From Sulfurisoma sediminicola (GTDB taxonomy: Bacteria > Pseudomonadota > Gammaproteobacteria > Burkholderiales > Rhodocyclaceae), in assembly GCF_003865015.1 (NCBI RefSeq), contig NZ_BHVV01000003.1:1-64000 (forward strand): 64,000 nucleotides of DNA, written 5' to 3'. The translations under genes and the position numbers were made by a program. This document shows positions 52,597 to 61,700 of this stretch, one piece after another (position 1 is the first letter of the stretch; every line of letters starts with the position of its first letter). Below the pieces are notes generated by a model. That model made no database searches. It was not told the origin of the DNA and saw only the letters and a program-made list of their open reading frames with translations.

Positions 52597-53760
52597 ATGC
52601 CGCTGCCCGTGCCGCCTTCGAAGCTGCCCGCCGTGGGGACGACGATCTTCACCGTGATGTCGCGTCTCGCCGCGGAGCACGGCGCGATCAACCTGTCGCA
52701 GGGCTTCCCCGATTTCGCGCCGCCGACCCGTCTGCCTGAACTGGTCGTGCACCACATGGCGGCCGGGGCCAACCAGTACGCGCCGATGGCCGGCGCGGCC
52801 AGCCTGCGCGAGGCCATCGCGCAAAAGGTCGCGACGCTCTATGGTGCCGCATACGACGTCGAGGGCGGGATCACCGTCACGGCGGGCGCCACCCAGGCGA
52901 TCTACACCGCCATTGCAGCCTTCGTCCGTCCCGGCGACGAGGTGATCGTGTTCGCCCCGGTCTACGATTCCTACGTGCCGGCGATCGAGCTCAACGGCGG
53001 CCACCCCGTGTTCGCGACGCTGCGCCATCCGGACTACCGCCCCGACTGGGACGAAGTCGCGGCGCTGATCACGCCGAAGACGCGCATGATCGTCATCAAC
53101 ACCCCGCACAATCCAAGCGGCGCGGTGTGGGAGGCGGCCGACCTGGCCGCGCTGGAACGGCTGACTCGGGAGACGGGCATCATCGTCGTCGCCGACGAGG
53201 TGTACGAGCACATGGTGTACGACGGCCGGCGCCACGAGAGCGTGATGCGCCACCCGGGCTTGCGCCAACGCAGCATCGCCGTCTCGAGCTTCGGCAAGAC
53301 CTACCACATCACCGGCTGGAAGATCGCCTACTGCCTGGCGCCGCGCGAGCTGATGGCCGAGTTCCGCAAGGCGCACCAGTACGTGGTGTTCGCCGTCAAT
53401 CATCCGATGCAGCTGGCGCTGGCCGACTTCATGCGCGAGCAACCGCGGTTCGCCACGGACCTCGCCGGCTTCTACCAGGCCAAGCGCGATTTCTTCCGCC
53501 GCGAGCTCGAGGGCTCGCGCTTCGTCGCGCTATCCTGCCGCGGCACCTATTTCCAGCTGGCGCGTTATGACGGCATCAGCGACATGCCGGACACCGAGTT
53601 CGCCCGCTGGCTGACCGTCGAACATGGGGTGGCCGCGATCCCGATCTCGGTGTTTTCCCCGTCCGGCGAGGACCATCGCATCGTGCGCTTCTGCTTCGCC
53701 AAGCACGAAGAGACCCTCGCCGCCGCCGGCGCACGGCTGCGGACGGTGGGCCGGACGTGA
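52597..53760 (+). CDS. Methionine-type PLP aminotransferase (YbdL-like)
   Basis: A 387-residue class I aminotransferase: INLSQGFPDFAPPTRL, AGATQAIYTAIAAFVRPGDEV, INTPHNPSGAV, DEVYEHMVYDG and the cofactor lysine in SSFGKTYHITGWKIAYC. This pattern is the YbdL/kynurenine-glutamine-transaminase branch, which prefers methionine, histidine or phenylalanine with 2-oxo-methylthiobutyrate. ATG 52597 fits the family N-terminus; the upstream in-frame start is unsupported. Confidence 0.9.
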   Translation: MPLPVPPSKLPAVGTTIFTVMSRLAAEHGAINLSQGFPDFAPPTRLPELVVHHMAAGANQYAPMAGAASLREAIAQKVATLYGAAYDVEGGITVTAGATQAIYTAIAAFVRPGDEVIVFAPVYDSYVPAIELNGGHPVFATLRHPDYRPDWDEVAALITPKTRMIVINTPHNPSGAVWEAADLAALERLTRETGIIVVADEVYEHMVYDGRRHESVMRHPGLRQRSIAVSSFGKTYHITGWKIAYCLAPRELMAEFRKAHQYVVFAVNHPMQLALADFMREQPRFATDLAGFYQAKRDFFRRELEGSRFVALSCRGTYFQLARYDGISDMPDTEFARWLTVEHGVAAIPISVFSPSGEDHRIVRFCFAKHEETLAAAGARLRTVGRT

Positions 53761-53809
53761 AGGGGAAACGCGGTCGCAGCGCCGTCGCCCCGGCGCCTTT
53801 CTTGCCCGA

Positions 53810-54229
53810 TCAGGGCCGGATGTAGGTCCAGCCCTCCTGCTGCTTCTTGATCAGTTCGACGACCCCGGCAGGCACGAAGGCGGCCTTGGTGTTCATGTCC
53901 TCGCGCTTGAGCTTGCGCGCCTTCATGGTGTTTTCGCACACCGCGACCTCGACGCCGGCGGCTATCGACTCGTTGAGGCGCTCGGCCAGCGGAGAGTCGA
54001 AGGTCGCCAGGCCGATGCCATTGCCGAAAATCACCATCTCGACGGCGACATTGTCCTTGCCGTAGGCAGTCTGAATGTTCCGGGCCACGTTGATCGTCTG
54101 GTTCCAGCTGGCGGAATCGGCGTCGCTGACTTGCAGCACCACGCGGTTTTGCGGCGCAGCAACGCCGGCCAGGGCGACGGCACTCAGGACGGCTGCGACG
54201 AGCATGCGGGAAGCGGTGGCGGTCTTCAT
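53810..54229 (-). CDS. Secreted DsrE-family protein
   Basis: A 139-residue protein with a signal peptide (cleavage around Ala25) and a DsrE/DsrF-like domain: RVVLQVSDADSASWNQTINV, EMVIFGNGIGLA, a single cysteine Cys98 in VEVAVCENTM, and VPAGVVELIKKQQEGWTYIRP at the end. Family members carry or relay sulfur on such a cysteine, but the role of periplasmic forms is unknown. It matches the C-terminal half of the anti-sigma factor encoded divergently. GGAG precedes the ATG, and a matched ECF-type promoter lies upstream. Confidence 0.88.
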   Translation of the reverse strand: MKTATASRMLVAAVLSAVALAGVAAPQNRVVLQVSDADSASWNQTINVARNIQTAYGKDNVAVEMVIFGNGIGLATFDSPLAERLNESIAAGVEVAVCENTMKARKLKREDMNTKAAFVPAGVVELIKKQQEGWTYIRP

Positions 54230-54260
54230 CGGGATTGCTCCATTGGGATGGGGGTGTCCT

Positions 54261-54289
54261 TATGACGGCAAAGCTGAATGCTTTATTCC
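54261..54289 (-). promoter_or_regulatory. ECF-type promoter of the DsrE gene
   Basis: On the minus strand GGAATAA (54289-54283), 15-base spacer, CGTCATA (54267-54261). This is the same -35, spacing and CGTC core as the promoter of the divergent sigma gene. It leaves a leader of about 25 bases with GGAG. Confidence 0.6.
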
Positions 54290-54299
54290 TGAAATTTAG

Positions 54300-54328
54300 G
54301 GAATAATTCGCCACCCCGTCGCGTCTTA
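54300..54328 (+). promoter_or_regulatory. ECF-type promoter of the sigma/anti-sigma operon
   Basis: GGAATAA (54300-54306), 15-base spacer, CGTCTTA (54322-54328). Transcription would begin at about the ATG at 54335, so the mRNA is near-leaderless; no Shine-Dalgarno sequence is present. It probably makes the sigma gene autoregulated. Confidence 0.6.
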
Positions 54329-54334
54329 ACCCAC

Positions 54335-54889
54335 ATGGAAATCCTGAACCTCTTCTCCAAGCGTCCCGAGCGTGGCCAGTTCGAGCAGCAGCGCCGCCGC
54401 CTCTACCGTATCGCCTACTCCTGGTGCCATGACGGCAGCCTCGCCGAGGACCTGGTTCAGGAAACCCTGATCAAGGCGCTCGAGCGCGCGAGCCAGCTGC
54501 GCGATCCCGGGCGCCTGCCGGCCTGGCTGGCGGCGATCCTCGCCAATTGCTGGCGCGACCACTTGCGTCGGCTCAAGCCGACCGACGACATCGCCGATCT
54601 CGAGGAAAGCCTCTATGCCGAGGAAGATCGTTCGCCCGAGCGCAGCGCCGAATGCAACCAGCTGGTCAGGCGGGTGCGCGACGAGATCGCCGCCCTGCCG
54701 GTCGGGCAGCGCCAGGTGCTGACCTTGGTCGATCTCGAGGAGTTTTCCTATGCCGAGGTCGCGGAAGTCCTCGAGATTCCCGTCGGCACGGTGATGAGCC
54801 GCCTGTGCCGGGCGCGCCAGGCACTGAAGGTCCGCCTGCAGGCGGCGCGCGAACGCGCCGCGGCGCCCGTGCTGAGGAGCGTCAAATGA
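54335..54889 (+). CDS. ECF RNA polymerase sigma factor
   Basis: A 184-residue sigma-70-family factor with regions sigma2 (about 18-85; FEQQRRRLYRIAYSWCHDGS, LAEDLVQETLIKAL, RLPAWLAAILANCWRDHLRR) and sigma4 (about 115-170; LPVGQRQVLTLVDLEEFSYA, EVLEIPVGTVMSRLCRARQAL). It directs polymerase to promoters of the GGAAT/CGTC type. Region 4 ends in a basic tail. ATGA overlap couples it to the anti-sigma gene. Confidence 0.93.
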   Translation: MEILNLFSKRPERGQFEQQRRRLYRIAYSWCHDGSLAEDLVQETLIKALERASQLRDPGRLPAWLAAILANCWRDHLRRLKPTDDIADLEESLYAEEDRSPERSAECNQLVRRVRDEIAALPVGQRQVLTLVDLEEFSYAEVAEVLEIPVGTVMSRLCRARQALKVRLQAARERAAAPVLRSVK

Positions 54890-55605
54890 GCGACGACCAG
54901 AGCATTTCCTTCGAGGAACTCAATGCCTTCATCGACGGCGAACTCGATGCCGCATCGTCCTCGCGTGTGCTCGCCGCGATCGACGCCGACGATCGGCTGA
55001 AGCGCGAGGCCTGCGAACTGCGCGGGCTGCGCGATCAGGTGCGCAATGCCTATGAGCCGGCCCGGTTCGCCGCCACACCGAAACGCAGCCGCTTCGGCGG
55101 CGGACGCTGGCCGCAGGCGCTGGCGGCAGGCCTGTTGCTCGTCGTCGGCGCCGCCGTCGGCTGGCAGGGCCACGCGCTGCAGGGGCATGGTGAGGAGCGC
55201 GGTGTCTGGCAGCGCATGGCCCAGGTCAAAGCCCACGGCGATGCCCGGCGGTTGGTGCTGCACGTCGGCGACCCCGACCGCGCCCGCTTCGAGAATACGC
55301 TCGACGAGGTGCGCGGCATGCTCAAGGCGGCGCATGATCGCGGCCAGCGCATGGAACTCGAGATTCTCGCCAACGGCAGCGGTCTCAACCTGCTGCGCGT
55401 CAAGACCACGCCTTTCGCCGACAGTCTGGCGCAACTGCAGGCCGAATTTCCGGAGTTGTCTCTGGTCGCCTGCGGCCAGGGCCTCAACCGGCTGCAGGGG
55501 CAGGGCGACGATATCCGCCTGTTGCCGGGCGTGGCGACGGCCGATTCGGCCCTCGACGAAATCGTCCGCCGCATGGACCAGGGCTGGGCTTATCTGCGCG
55601 TCTGA
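54886..55605 (+). CDS. Membrane anti-sigma factor with periplasmic DsrE-like domain
   Basis: A 239-residue protein: cytoplasmic anti-sigma domain (1-60; ISFEELNAFIDGELDAASSS, typical of the RsiW/ASD fold but without the zinc-binding HxxxCxxC), a membrane helix at about 77-93 (ALAAGLLLVVGAAVGW), and a periplasmic domain (120-239). That domain aligns with the secreted DsrE protein: RLVLHVGDPDRARFENTL, ELEILANGSGLNLL, LSLVACGQGL (Cys196) and IVRRMDQGWAYLRV. It therefore looks like a sensor that could be controlled by sulfur chemistry or by the secreted paralogue. Confidence 0.85.
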   Translation: MSDDQSISFEELNAFIDGELDAASSSRVLAAIDADDRLKREACELRGLRDQVRNAYEPARFAATPKRSRFGGGRWPQALAAGLLLVVGAAVGWQGHALQGHGEERGVWQRMAQVKAHGDARRLVLHVGDPDRARFENTLDEVRGMLKAAHDRGQRMELEILANGSGLNLLRVKTTPFADSLAQLQAEFPELSLVACGQGLNRLQGQGDDIRLLPGVATADSALDEIVRRMDQGWAYLRV

Positions 55606-55616
55606 CGCGAAGGTAA

Positions 55617-55638
55617 GCCCGGGGCCGTTGGCCCGGGC
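55617..55638 (+). terminator. Possible terminator after the anti-sigma gene
   Basis: GCCCGGGGCC with GGCCCGGGC around GTT forms a strong GC hairpin 12 bases after the stop, but there is no T-tract. A second hairpin CGCAAGGC-AGT-GCCTTGCG lies at 55706-55724. The rest of the 220-base gap to glnS holds nothing else I recognise. Confidence 0.3.
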
Positions 55639-55825
55639 GAATTAGGGCCCGCCCCCTCCCGGCCTCCTCCAAGGCTCGCATTGCACTGCTCGCCCGTTTC
55701 GGCGGCGCAAGGCAGTGCCTTGCGAAACCCCGCCTCGACCCTCTCGGGTGAGGTGACTTTCCAGCTCGCTGCGACCGAAGGAAGTGCAAAGCCGCTCGTC
55801 CTTTACGAGGCGTCGCGGAGCCGTG

Positions 55826-57583
55826 TCAGGCTTTTCCTGCTGCCCAGGAATCCTTCAGCGTCACCGTGCGGTTGAACACCGGCGCGCCGGGTTTCGAGTC
55901 GACGCGGTCGGCGACGAAGTAGCCGTGGCGCTCGAACTGGAAGCGCTCCTCGGCTTTGGCATCCTTCAGGGCCGGTTCGAGCTGGGCAGTTATGACCGTC
56001 ATCGATTGCGGATTGATGTCGTCGAGGAAGTCGCGCTCGCCCGAGCCCGGCGTGGCCACGGCGAAAAGGCGGTCGTAGAGACGCACCTCGGCGGCATAGG
56101 CATGTTTCGCCGAAACCCAGTGGATGTTGCCCTTGACCTTGTAGTTGTCGGCACCCGGCGTGCCGCTCTTCGAGTCGGGCATGTACTCGCAATGCACGGC
56201 GACGACATTGCCGGATGCATCGCGGTCGGCACCGATGCACTTGACGACGTAGCCGTAGCGCAGGCGCACGCTGTTGCCGGGGAAGAGGCGGAAGTAGCCC
56301 TTGGCCGGCGTCTCCATGAAGTCCTCGCGCTCGATCCACAGCTCGCCCGAGAACGGCATGGGGCGTTTTCCCCACTCGGGTTTCTGCGGGTGGTTGGGCG
56401 CTTCGCACCATTCTTCCTGCCCGGCCGGGTAGTTGTCGATGACGAGCCGGAGCGGGTCGAGCACCGCCACGCGGCGCGGTGCGGTTTCGCCGAGGTGGTC
56501 GCGCATGCAGCCCTCGAGCACGCTCATGTCGATCAGCGAATCGGACTTGGCCACGCCGATCATCTCGGCGAAGCGGCGGAAGCCCTCGGGGGTGAAGCCG
56601 CGGCGGCGCGCGCCGACCAGCGTTGGCAGGCGCGGGTCGTCCCAGCCGGCGACGTGCTTCTCCTCGACCAGCTGGATCAGCTTGCGCTTGGACAGCACGA
56701 CGTAGGTGAGGTTGAGGCGGGCGAACTCGATCTGCTGCGGCAGCGGGGTGTTCACGCAGCCCAGCTCGGCCAGGCGCTGCAGCAGCCAGTCGTAGAACGG
56801 CCGCTGGTCGGCGAACTCGAGGGTGCAGATCGAGTGGGTGATGTTCTCCAGCGCGTCCTCGATCGGATGGGCGTAGGTGTACATCGGGTAGATGCACCAG
56901 GTATCGCCGGTGTTGTGGTGCGTGGCGTGGCGGATGCGGTAGATCGCGGGATCGCGCAGGTTGATGTTGCCCGAGGCCATGTCGATCTTCGCCCGCAGCA
57001 CGTGGGCGCCGTCGGCGAACTCGCCGGCACGCATGGAGCGGAAGAGGGCGAGGTTCTCCGCCGGCGTGCGGACGCGGTAGGGCGAGTTCTTGCCGGGCTC
57101 GGTCAGGGTGCCACGGCTGGCGCGCATCTCCTCGGCGCTCTGCGAATCGACGTAGGCGTGGCCGGCCTCGATCAGCTTCTCGGCGAAGTCGTACATCCAC
57201 TGGAAGTAATCCGAGGCGAAGTAGCGGTTGTCGCCCCATTCGAAGCCGAGCCAATGCACGGCGTCGACGATGGCATCGACGTATTCCTGCTCTTCCTTCT
57301 CCGGGTTGGTGTCGTCGAAGCGCAGGTGGCAGGCACCGTTGTAATCGAGGGCGAGGCCGAAGTTGAGGCAGATCGACTTGGCGTGACCGAAATGGAGGTA
57401 GCCGTTTGGCTCGGGCGGGAAACGCGTCCTGATTGCCGCCGTATCGCCAGCGCCGACTTTTTGCTGGTCGGCGGGGCCGGGCTTGCCCGACCATTTGCGC
57501 CCGGCATACTTGCCGGCGGCGAGGTCGGCTTCGACGATGCTGCGGATGAAGTTGGAGGCTGCGGGCTTTTCGGTTTCGGCCAT
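55826..57583 (-). CDS. glnS: Glutaminyl-tRNA synthetase
   Basis: Charges tRNA-Gln, class Ic, 585 residues. The HIGH motif is HFGH (64-67, in RFPPEPNGYLHFGHAKS) and the second motif is VLSKRKL; DDTNPEKE, WGDNRYFASDYF, VGARRRGFTPEGFRRF and the C-terminal anticodon domains follow. ATG 57583 fits the family start. Residues about 28-50, between the N-terminal helix and RTRFPPEPNG, are extra compared with E. coli GlnRS, and that insertion contains the in-frame dispersed repeat (KVGAG, 42-46). Confidence 0.95.
   Translation of the reverse strand: MAETEKPAASNFIRSIVEADLAAGKYAGRKWSGKPGPADQQKVGAGDTAAIRTRFPPEPNGYLHFGHAKSICLNFGLALDYNGACHLRFDDTNPEKEEQEYVDAIVDAVHWLGFEWGDNRYFASDYFQWMYDFAEKLIEAGHAYVDSQSAEEMRASRGTLTEPGKNSPYRVRTPAENLALFRSMRAGEFADGAHVLRAKIDMASGNINLRDPAIYRIRHATHHNTGDTWCIYPMYTYAHPIEDALENITHSICTLEFADQRPFYDWLLQRLAELGCVNTPLPQQIEFARLNLTYVVLSKRKLIQLVEEKHVAGWDDPRLPTLVGARRRGFTPEGFRRFAEMIGVAKSDSLIDMSVLEGCMRDHLGETAPRRVAVLDPLRLVIDNYPAGQEEWCEAPNHPQKPEWGKRPMPFSGELWIEREDFMETPAKGYFRLFPGNSVRLRYGYVVKCIGADRDASGNVVAVHCEYMPDSKSGTPGADNYKVKGNIHWVSAKHAYAAEVRLYDRLFAVATPGSGERDFLDDINPQSMTVITAQLEPALKDAKAEERFQFERHGYFVADRVDSKPGAPVFNRTVTLKDSWAAGKA
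57446..57462 (-). repeat. Dispersed 17-base repeat, copy C (inside glnS)
   Basis: Identical to copies at 15776 and 16327. It encodes KVGAG in the N-terminal insertion of GlnRS. Confidence 0.6.
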
Positions 57584-57672
57584 GGCGGCGGGCTGCGTGA
57601 GGGGAGGCCGCCATTTTACAGCGCCGTATGGCACCGACGGCGGCGTCGAGTCGCCGTCGTCGGCAGGAGATG

Positions 57673-58269
57673 TCAGCGGCGCATTTCCCAGGCGCCCGCG
57701 GCGGTGGAGCAGGCGGTGCGGGTGGTCGCTTGGCGGCGCCCGCCGCTGTCGATGTCGAGGCTGAACTCGCGGCACTGCCGGCCGTCGCGCTGATAGGCGC
57801 GCTGCGGCCTCAACTGGTAGCGCGCGTTGCTGACGGGGTTGGTCCAGGCGACGCGCTGGCCGTCCTTGGCGAGTTCGAGGGCCTGCGCCAGGCAGGCGCG
57901 GTCGGTGCCCGCGACGTCCTTGATGTCGTAGCCCTTGAACACCTGCCTGCCGATCGCCTCGCCGAGGACCTCCCCGGCGAGGATGGCGACATCCCGTACC
58001 TCGCCGCTGCCGACCTTGGCTCCGGCGCTGCCGCCGACCGACTTGCCCAGGGTCTCGCCCAGCGACTTGGCGTCGCAGCGGCCCTCGAGGATTCCGTAGT
58101 CGCGCTCCCATTTCTTGCCGCTATAGCCCTGGTAATAGGGGTCGTGCTTCTTGCGCCAGCCATGGGCCGGGGCCTGCGACGGCGGATCGGCCAGCGCGGT
58201 GGCCGCCACGAGGCCGGCGAGCAGGGCGACGACGGCGGAAGAAACGCAGGATGCGGCGCAACGTGCCAT
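57673..58269 (-). CDS. RT0821/Lpp0805-like surface protein
   Basis: A 198-residue exported protein with a signal peptide (ending ATALADPPS), a glycine-rich stretch (LGKSVGGSAGAKVGSGEVRD, then GEVLGEAIGRQVF) reminiscent of a glycine-zipper, and a C-terminal domain with three cysteines (DRACLAQALELAKDGQRVAW, QCREFSLDI, TTRTACSTAAGAWEM) that matches the 17-kDa-antigen/RT0821 type. Outer-membrane or surface location is inferred. ATG 58269 has GGAGACC upstream. Confidence 0.75.
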   Translation of the reverse strand: MARCAASCVSSAVVALLAGLVAATALADPPSQAPAHGWRKKHDPYYQGYSGKKWERDYGILEGRCDAKSLGETLGKSVGGSAGAKVGSGEVRDVAILAGEVLGEAIGRQVFKGYDIKDVAGTDRACLAQALELAKDGQRVAWTNPVSNARYQLRPQRAYQRDGRQCREFSLDIDSGGRRQATTRTACSTAAGAWEMRR

Positions 58270-58366
58270 GAACGGTCTCCTTTGAGTGACGTCATGGATG
58301 CTAACGCGCGAGCCACGCTGGATGGGGACAGTACAATGCACGCTTCGTAAAAAAGAACCGGGACGG

Positions 58367-58753
58367 ATGATGACGGGCGCTGGCCTGATGGCGGTGGGAT
58401 TGGGGGCGATGTTGGGGGCGTGGCTGCGCTGGGGCCTGGGCGTCTGGCTCAATCCGCTGTTTCCGACCATGCCGCTGGGGACGCTGGCCGCCAACCTGAT
58501 CGGTGGCTACCTCGTCGGCGTCGCCGTGACGGTATTCCACATCAACGTCGAGCTGCCGGCCGAACTGAAGCTGTTCCTGATCACCGGCTTCCTCGGTGGT
58601 CTCACCACCTTCTCCACCTTCTCCGCCGAAGTGGTGGCGCTGATCCGCACGGCGCAGTTCGGCTGGGCCGCCGGCGCCGCGACGCTGCACCTGTTCGGCT
58701 CGCTGCTGATGACGGGGCTCGGCATCTTCACCATCCTGCAGCTGAACAAATGA
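58367..58753 (+). CDS. crcB: Fluoride exporter CrcB/Fluc
   Basis: Fluoride-specific dual-topology channel of 128 residues (or 127 if ATG 58370 is used). Four membrane helices with GAMLGAWLRWGLG, the conserved Asn in TLAANLIGGYLVG, and TGFLGGLTTFSTFSAE. Single gene, consistent with a homodimer. No fluoride riboswitch is recognisable upstream. It overlaps hrpA by ATGA. Confidence 0.93.
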   Translation: MMTGAGLMAVGLGAMLGAWLRWGLGVWLNPLFPTMPLGTLAANLIGGYLVGVAVTVFHINVELPAELKLFLITGFLGGLTTFSTFSAEVVALIRTAQFGWAAGAATLHLFGSLLMTGLGIFTILQLNK

Positions 58754-61700
58754 GGTTCGATCCCGCAGCGCGGCTGGCCGCACGGCCGGCCATCGCCTAT
58801 GACGAGGCGCTGCCGGTCAATGTTCGCCGCGCCGAGATCGCCGAGGCGATCCGGGCGCACCAGGTCATCGTCGTCTGCGGCGAAACCGGTTCGGGCAAGA
58901 CCACGCAGCTGCCCAAGATCTGCCTCGAACTCGGTCGCGGCAGCAACGGCCTGATCGGCCACACCCAGCCGCGCCGCATTGCCGCGCGCGCAACGGCCAG
59001 TCGCATCGCGCAGGAACTCAAGTCCGAGCTCGGCAAATATGTCGGCTACAAGATCCGCTTCACCGACCGTACCACGCCCGAGAGCTACATCAAGCTGATG
59101 ACCGACGGCATCCTGCTGGCCGAGACCCAGACTGATCCGCTGCTGCGCCAGTACGACACCATCCTCATCGACGAGGCCCACGAGCGCAGCCTCAACATCG
59201 ACTTCCTGCTCGGCTACCTGCGGCAGTTGCTTCCGAAGCGCCCCGATCTGAAGGTGATCGTCACCTCGGCCACGCTCGACGCCGAGCGTTTCTCCAAGCA
59301 CTTTGGCGGCGTGCCGGTGATCGAGGTCTCGGGCCGGCTCTATCCGATCGAGACCCGCTACCGGCCCTTCGGCGAGGACGACGACCGCGATCTGAACGAG
59401 GCCATCGTCGACGCGGTCAGCGAGGCGCACCGCGAGGGGCCGGGCGACGTGCTGGTGTTCCTGCCGGGCGAGCGCGAGATCCGCGAGGCGGCCGAGGCGC
59501 TGCGCAAGCACCACCCGCCGGGGCTGGAGATCCTGCCGCTGTTCGCGCGCCAGTCGGCGCAGGAACAAAGCCGCGTCTTCTCGCCGCACCAGGGCCGCCG
59601 CGTGGTGCTGGCGACCAACGTCGCCGAGACCTCGCTGACCGTGCCGGGCATCCGCTACGTCGTGGACTCCGGGGTGGCGCGGGTCAAGCGCTACTCGCAT
59701 CGCAACAAGGTGGAGCAGCTGCAGGTCGAGCCGGTGGCGCAGGCGGCGGCGAAGCAGCGCGCCGGCCGCTGTGGCCGCGTGTCGGCCGGCGTCTGCTTCC
59801 GCCTCTATGCCGAAGACGATTTCGGCAAGCGTGCGCCCTACACCGAGCCGGAGATCCTGCGCTCGTCGCTGGCCGGCGTGATCCTGCGCATGAAGTCGCT
59901 GCACCTCGGCGACGTCGAGGACTTCCCCTTCCTCGAGGCGCCGCTGCCGCGGATGATCACCGACGGCTACCAGTTGCTGGCCGAACTCGGTGCGATCGAC
60001 GAGGCCACGAAGGCCCTGACGCCGGCCGGCCGCGAGCTGGCCAAGCTGCCGCTCGACCCGAAGATCGGCCGCATGATCCTCGCGGCGCGGCAGGAGGGCT
60101 GCCTGGCCGAAATGGTGATCATCGCCTCGGCGCTTTCGGCGCAGGACCCGCGCGACCGCCCTGCGGATGCGGCCGCCGCCGCCGACCAGGCCCACGCCAA
60201 GTGGAAGGACGAGCGTTCCGAGTTCCTTTCCTACCTCAAGCTCTGGCATGCGGCCGACGAGGTGTGGAAGCACGAGAGCTCGAACAAGCAGCGCCAGTGG
60301 TGCCGGCAGAATTTCGTGTCGTGGCTGCGGCTGCGCGAGTGGCGCGACGTCCATGGTCAGCTGATGACGCTCTGCCACGAGCACTCGTGGAAGGAAAACC
60401 AGCAGCCGGCGAGCTACGAGGCGATCCACCGTGCCTTGCTTGCCGGCCTGCTCGGCCACATCGGGCTGAAGCACGAAGCCGAGCCGCATTACCTCGGCGC
60501 CCGCGGCATCAAGTTCTTCATTCATCCGGGCTCGAGCCTGGTGAAGAAGGCCGGGCGCTGGATCGTCGCGGCCGAGCTGGTCGAGACCTCGCGCCTGTTC
60601 GCGCGCTGCATCGCCAAGGTCGAGCCCGAATGGCTGGAGAGCGTCGGAGCCCACCTGATCCGCCGCCACGTCTACGAGCCGCACTGGGAAAAGGGGCCGG
60701 GGCAGGTGGTGGCTTGGGAGCGCTTGACGCTGCACGGCCTGCTGCTGCAAGCCAAGCGCCGCGTGCATTACGGGCCGACCGACCCGAAGCTCGCGCGCGA
60801 GATCCTGATCCGCGCCGCGTTGGTCGAAGGCGACGTCAACGAGGACTGGCTGAAGAAGTGGCGCTTCCTCCAGCACAACCAGAAGCTCAAGCGCGAGATC
60901 GAGCACCTCGAGCACAAGTCGCGGCGGCCCGACGTGCTGGTGGACGACGAACTGGTGTTCGCTTTCTACGATGCGAAAATTCCCGCGGGCATCATTACGC
61001 TCGCCGCCTTCGAACAGTGGCGGCGCGAGACCGAGCAGAACGAGCCGAAGCTGTTGTTCCTCGAGCGCGAGCAGCTGATGCGCCACGAGGCGGCCGGCAT
61101 CACCACCGACGCCTTTCCGCCCGCGCTCGAACATCGTGGCCAGGCATTCAAGCTGGCGTACCGCCACGATCCCGGCGCGGCCGACGACGGCGTGACGCTG
61201 TCGCTGCCTCTGGCGGCGTTGAACCAGGTGCCGCCGACGCGTCTCGAATGGCTGGTTCCCGGGCTGCTCAAGGAGAAAGTCGTCGCGCTCCTCAAGACGC
61301 TACCGCAGAAATACCGCCATCGCGTGCAGCCGCTCGACGGCTTCGCCGAGGAGTTCTGCGAGAGCGCGCACGACAAGGATGAAACCCTGGTCAAGGCGCT
61401 GACCCGTGCCGTCGAGGAGAAGATCGCGCTGAAGCTGCCGCTCGACGCCTTGCGTCCCGGCGAGCTGCGGCCGCATCTGCTGCTGAACTTCCGCCTGCTC
61501 GACGAGCATGGCGGGACGCTGGCGATTTCGCGCAACCTCGCCGAGCTGCGCGCCCATTTCGGCGATCGCGTAGCCAAGGCCTTCACCCAGGCGGAGGTCA
61601 AAACAACAGGTGCCGCACCGGGGGAACTGTCAGGGCTGAAGGACTGGAGCTTCGGATCACTGCCGGAGTTGCTGGAGATAAAAGTCGGCGGTGGCGGGAC

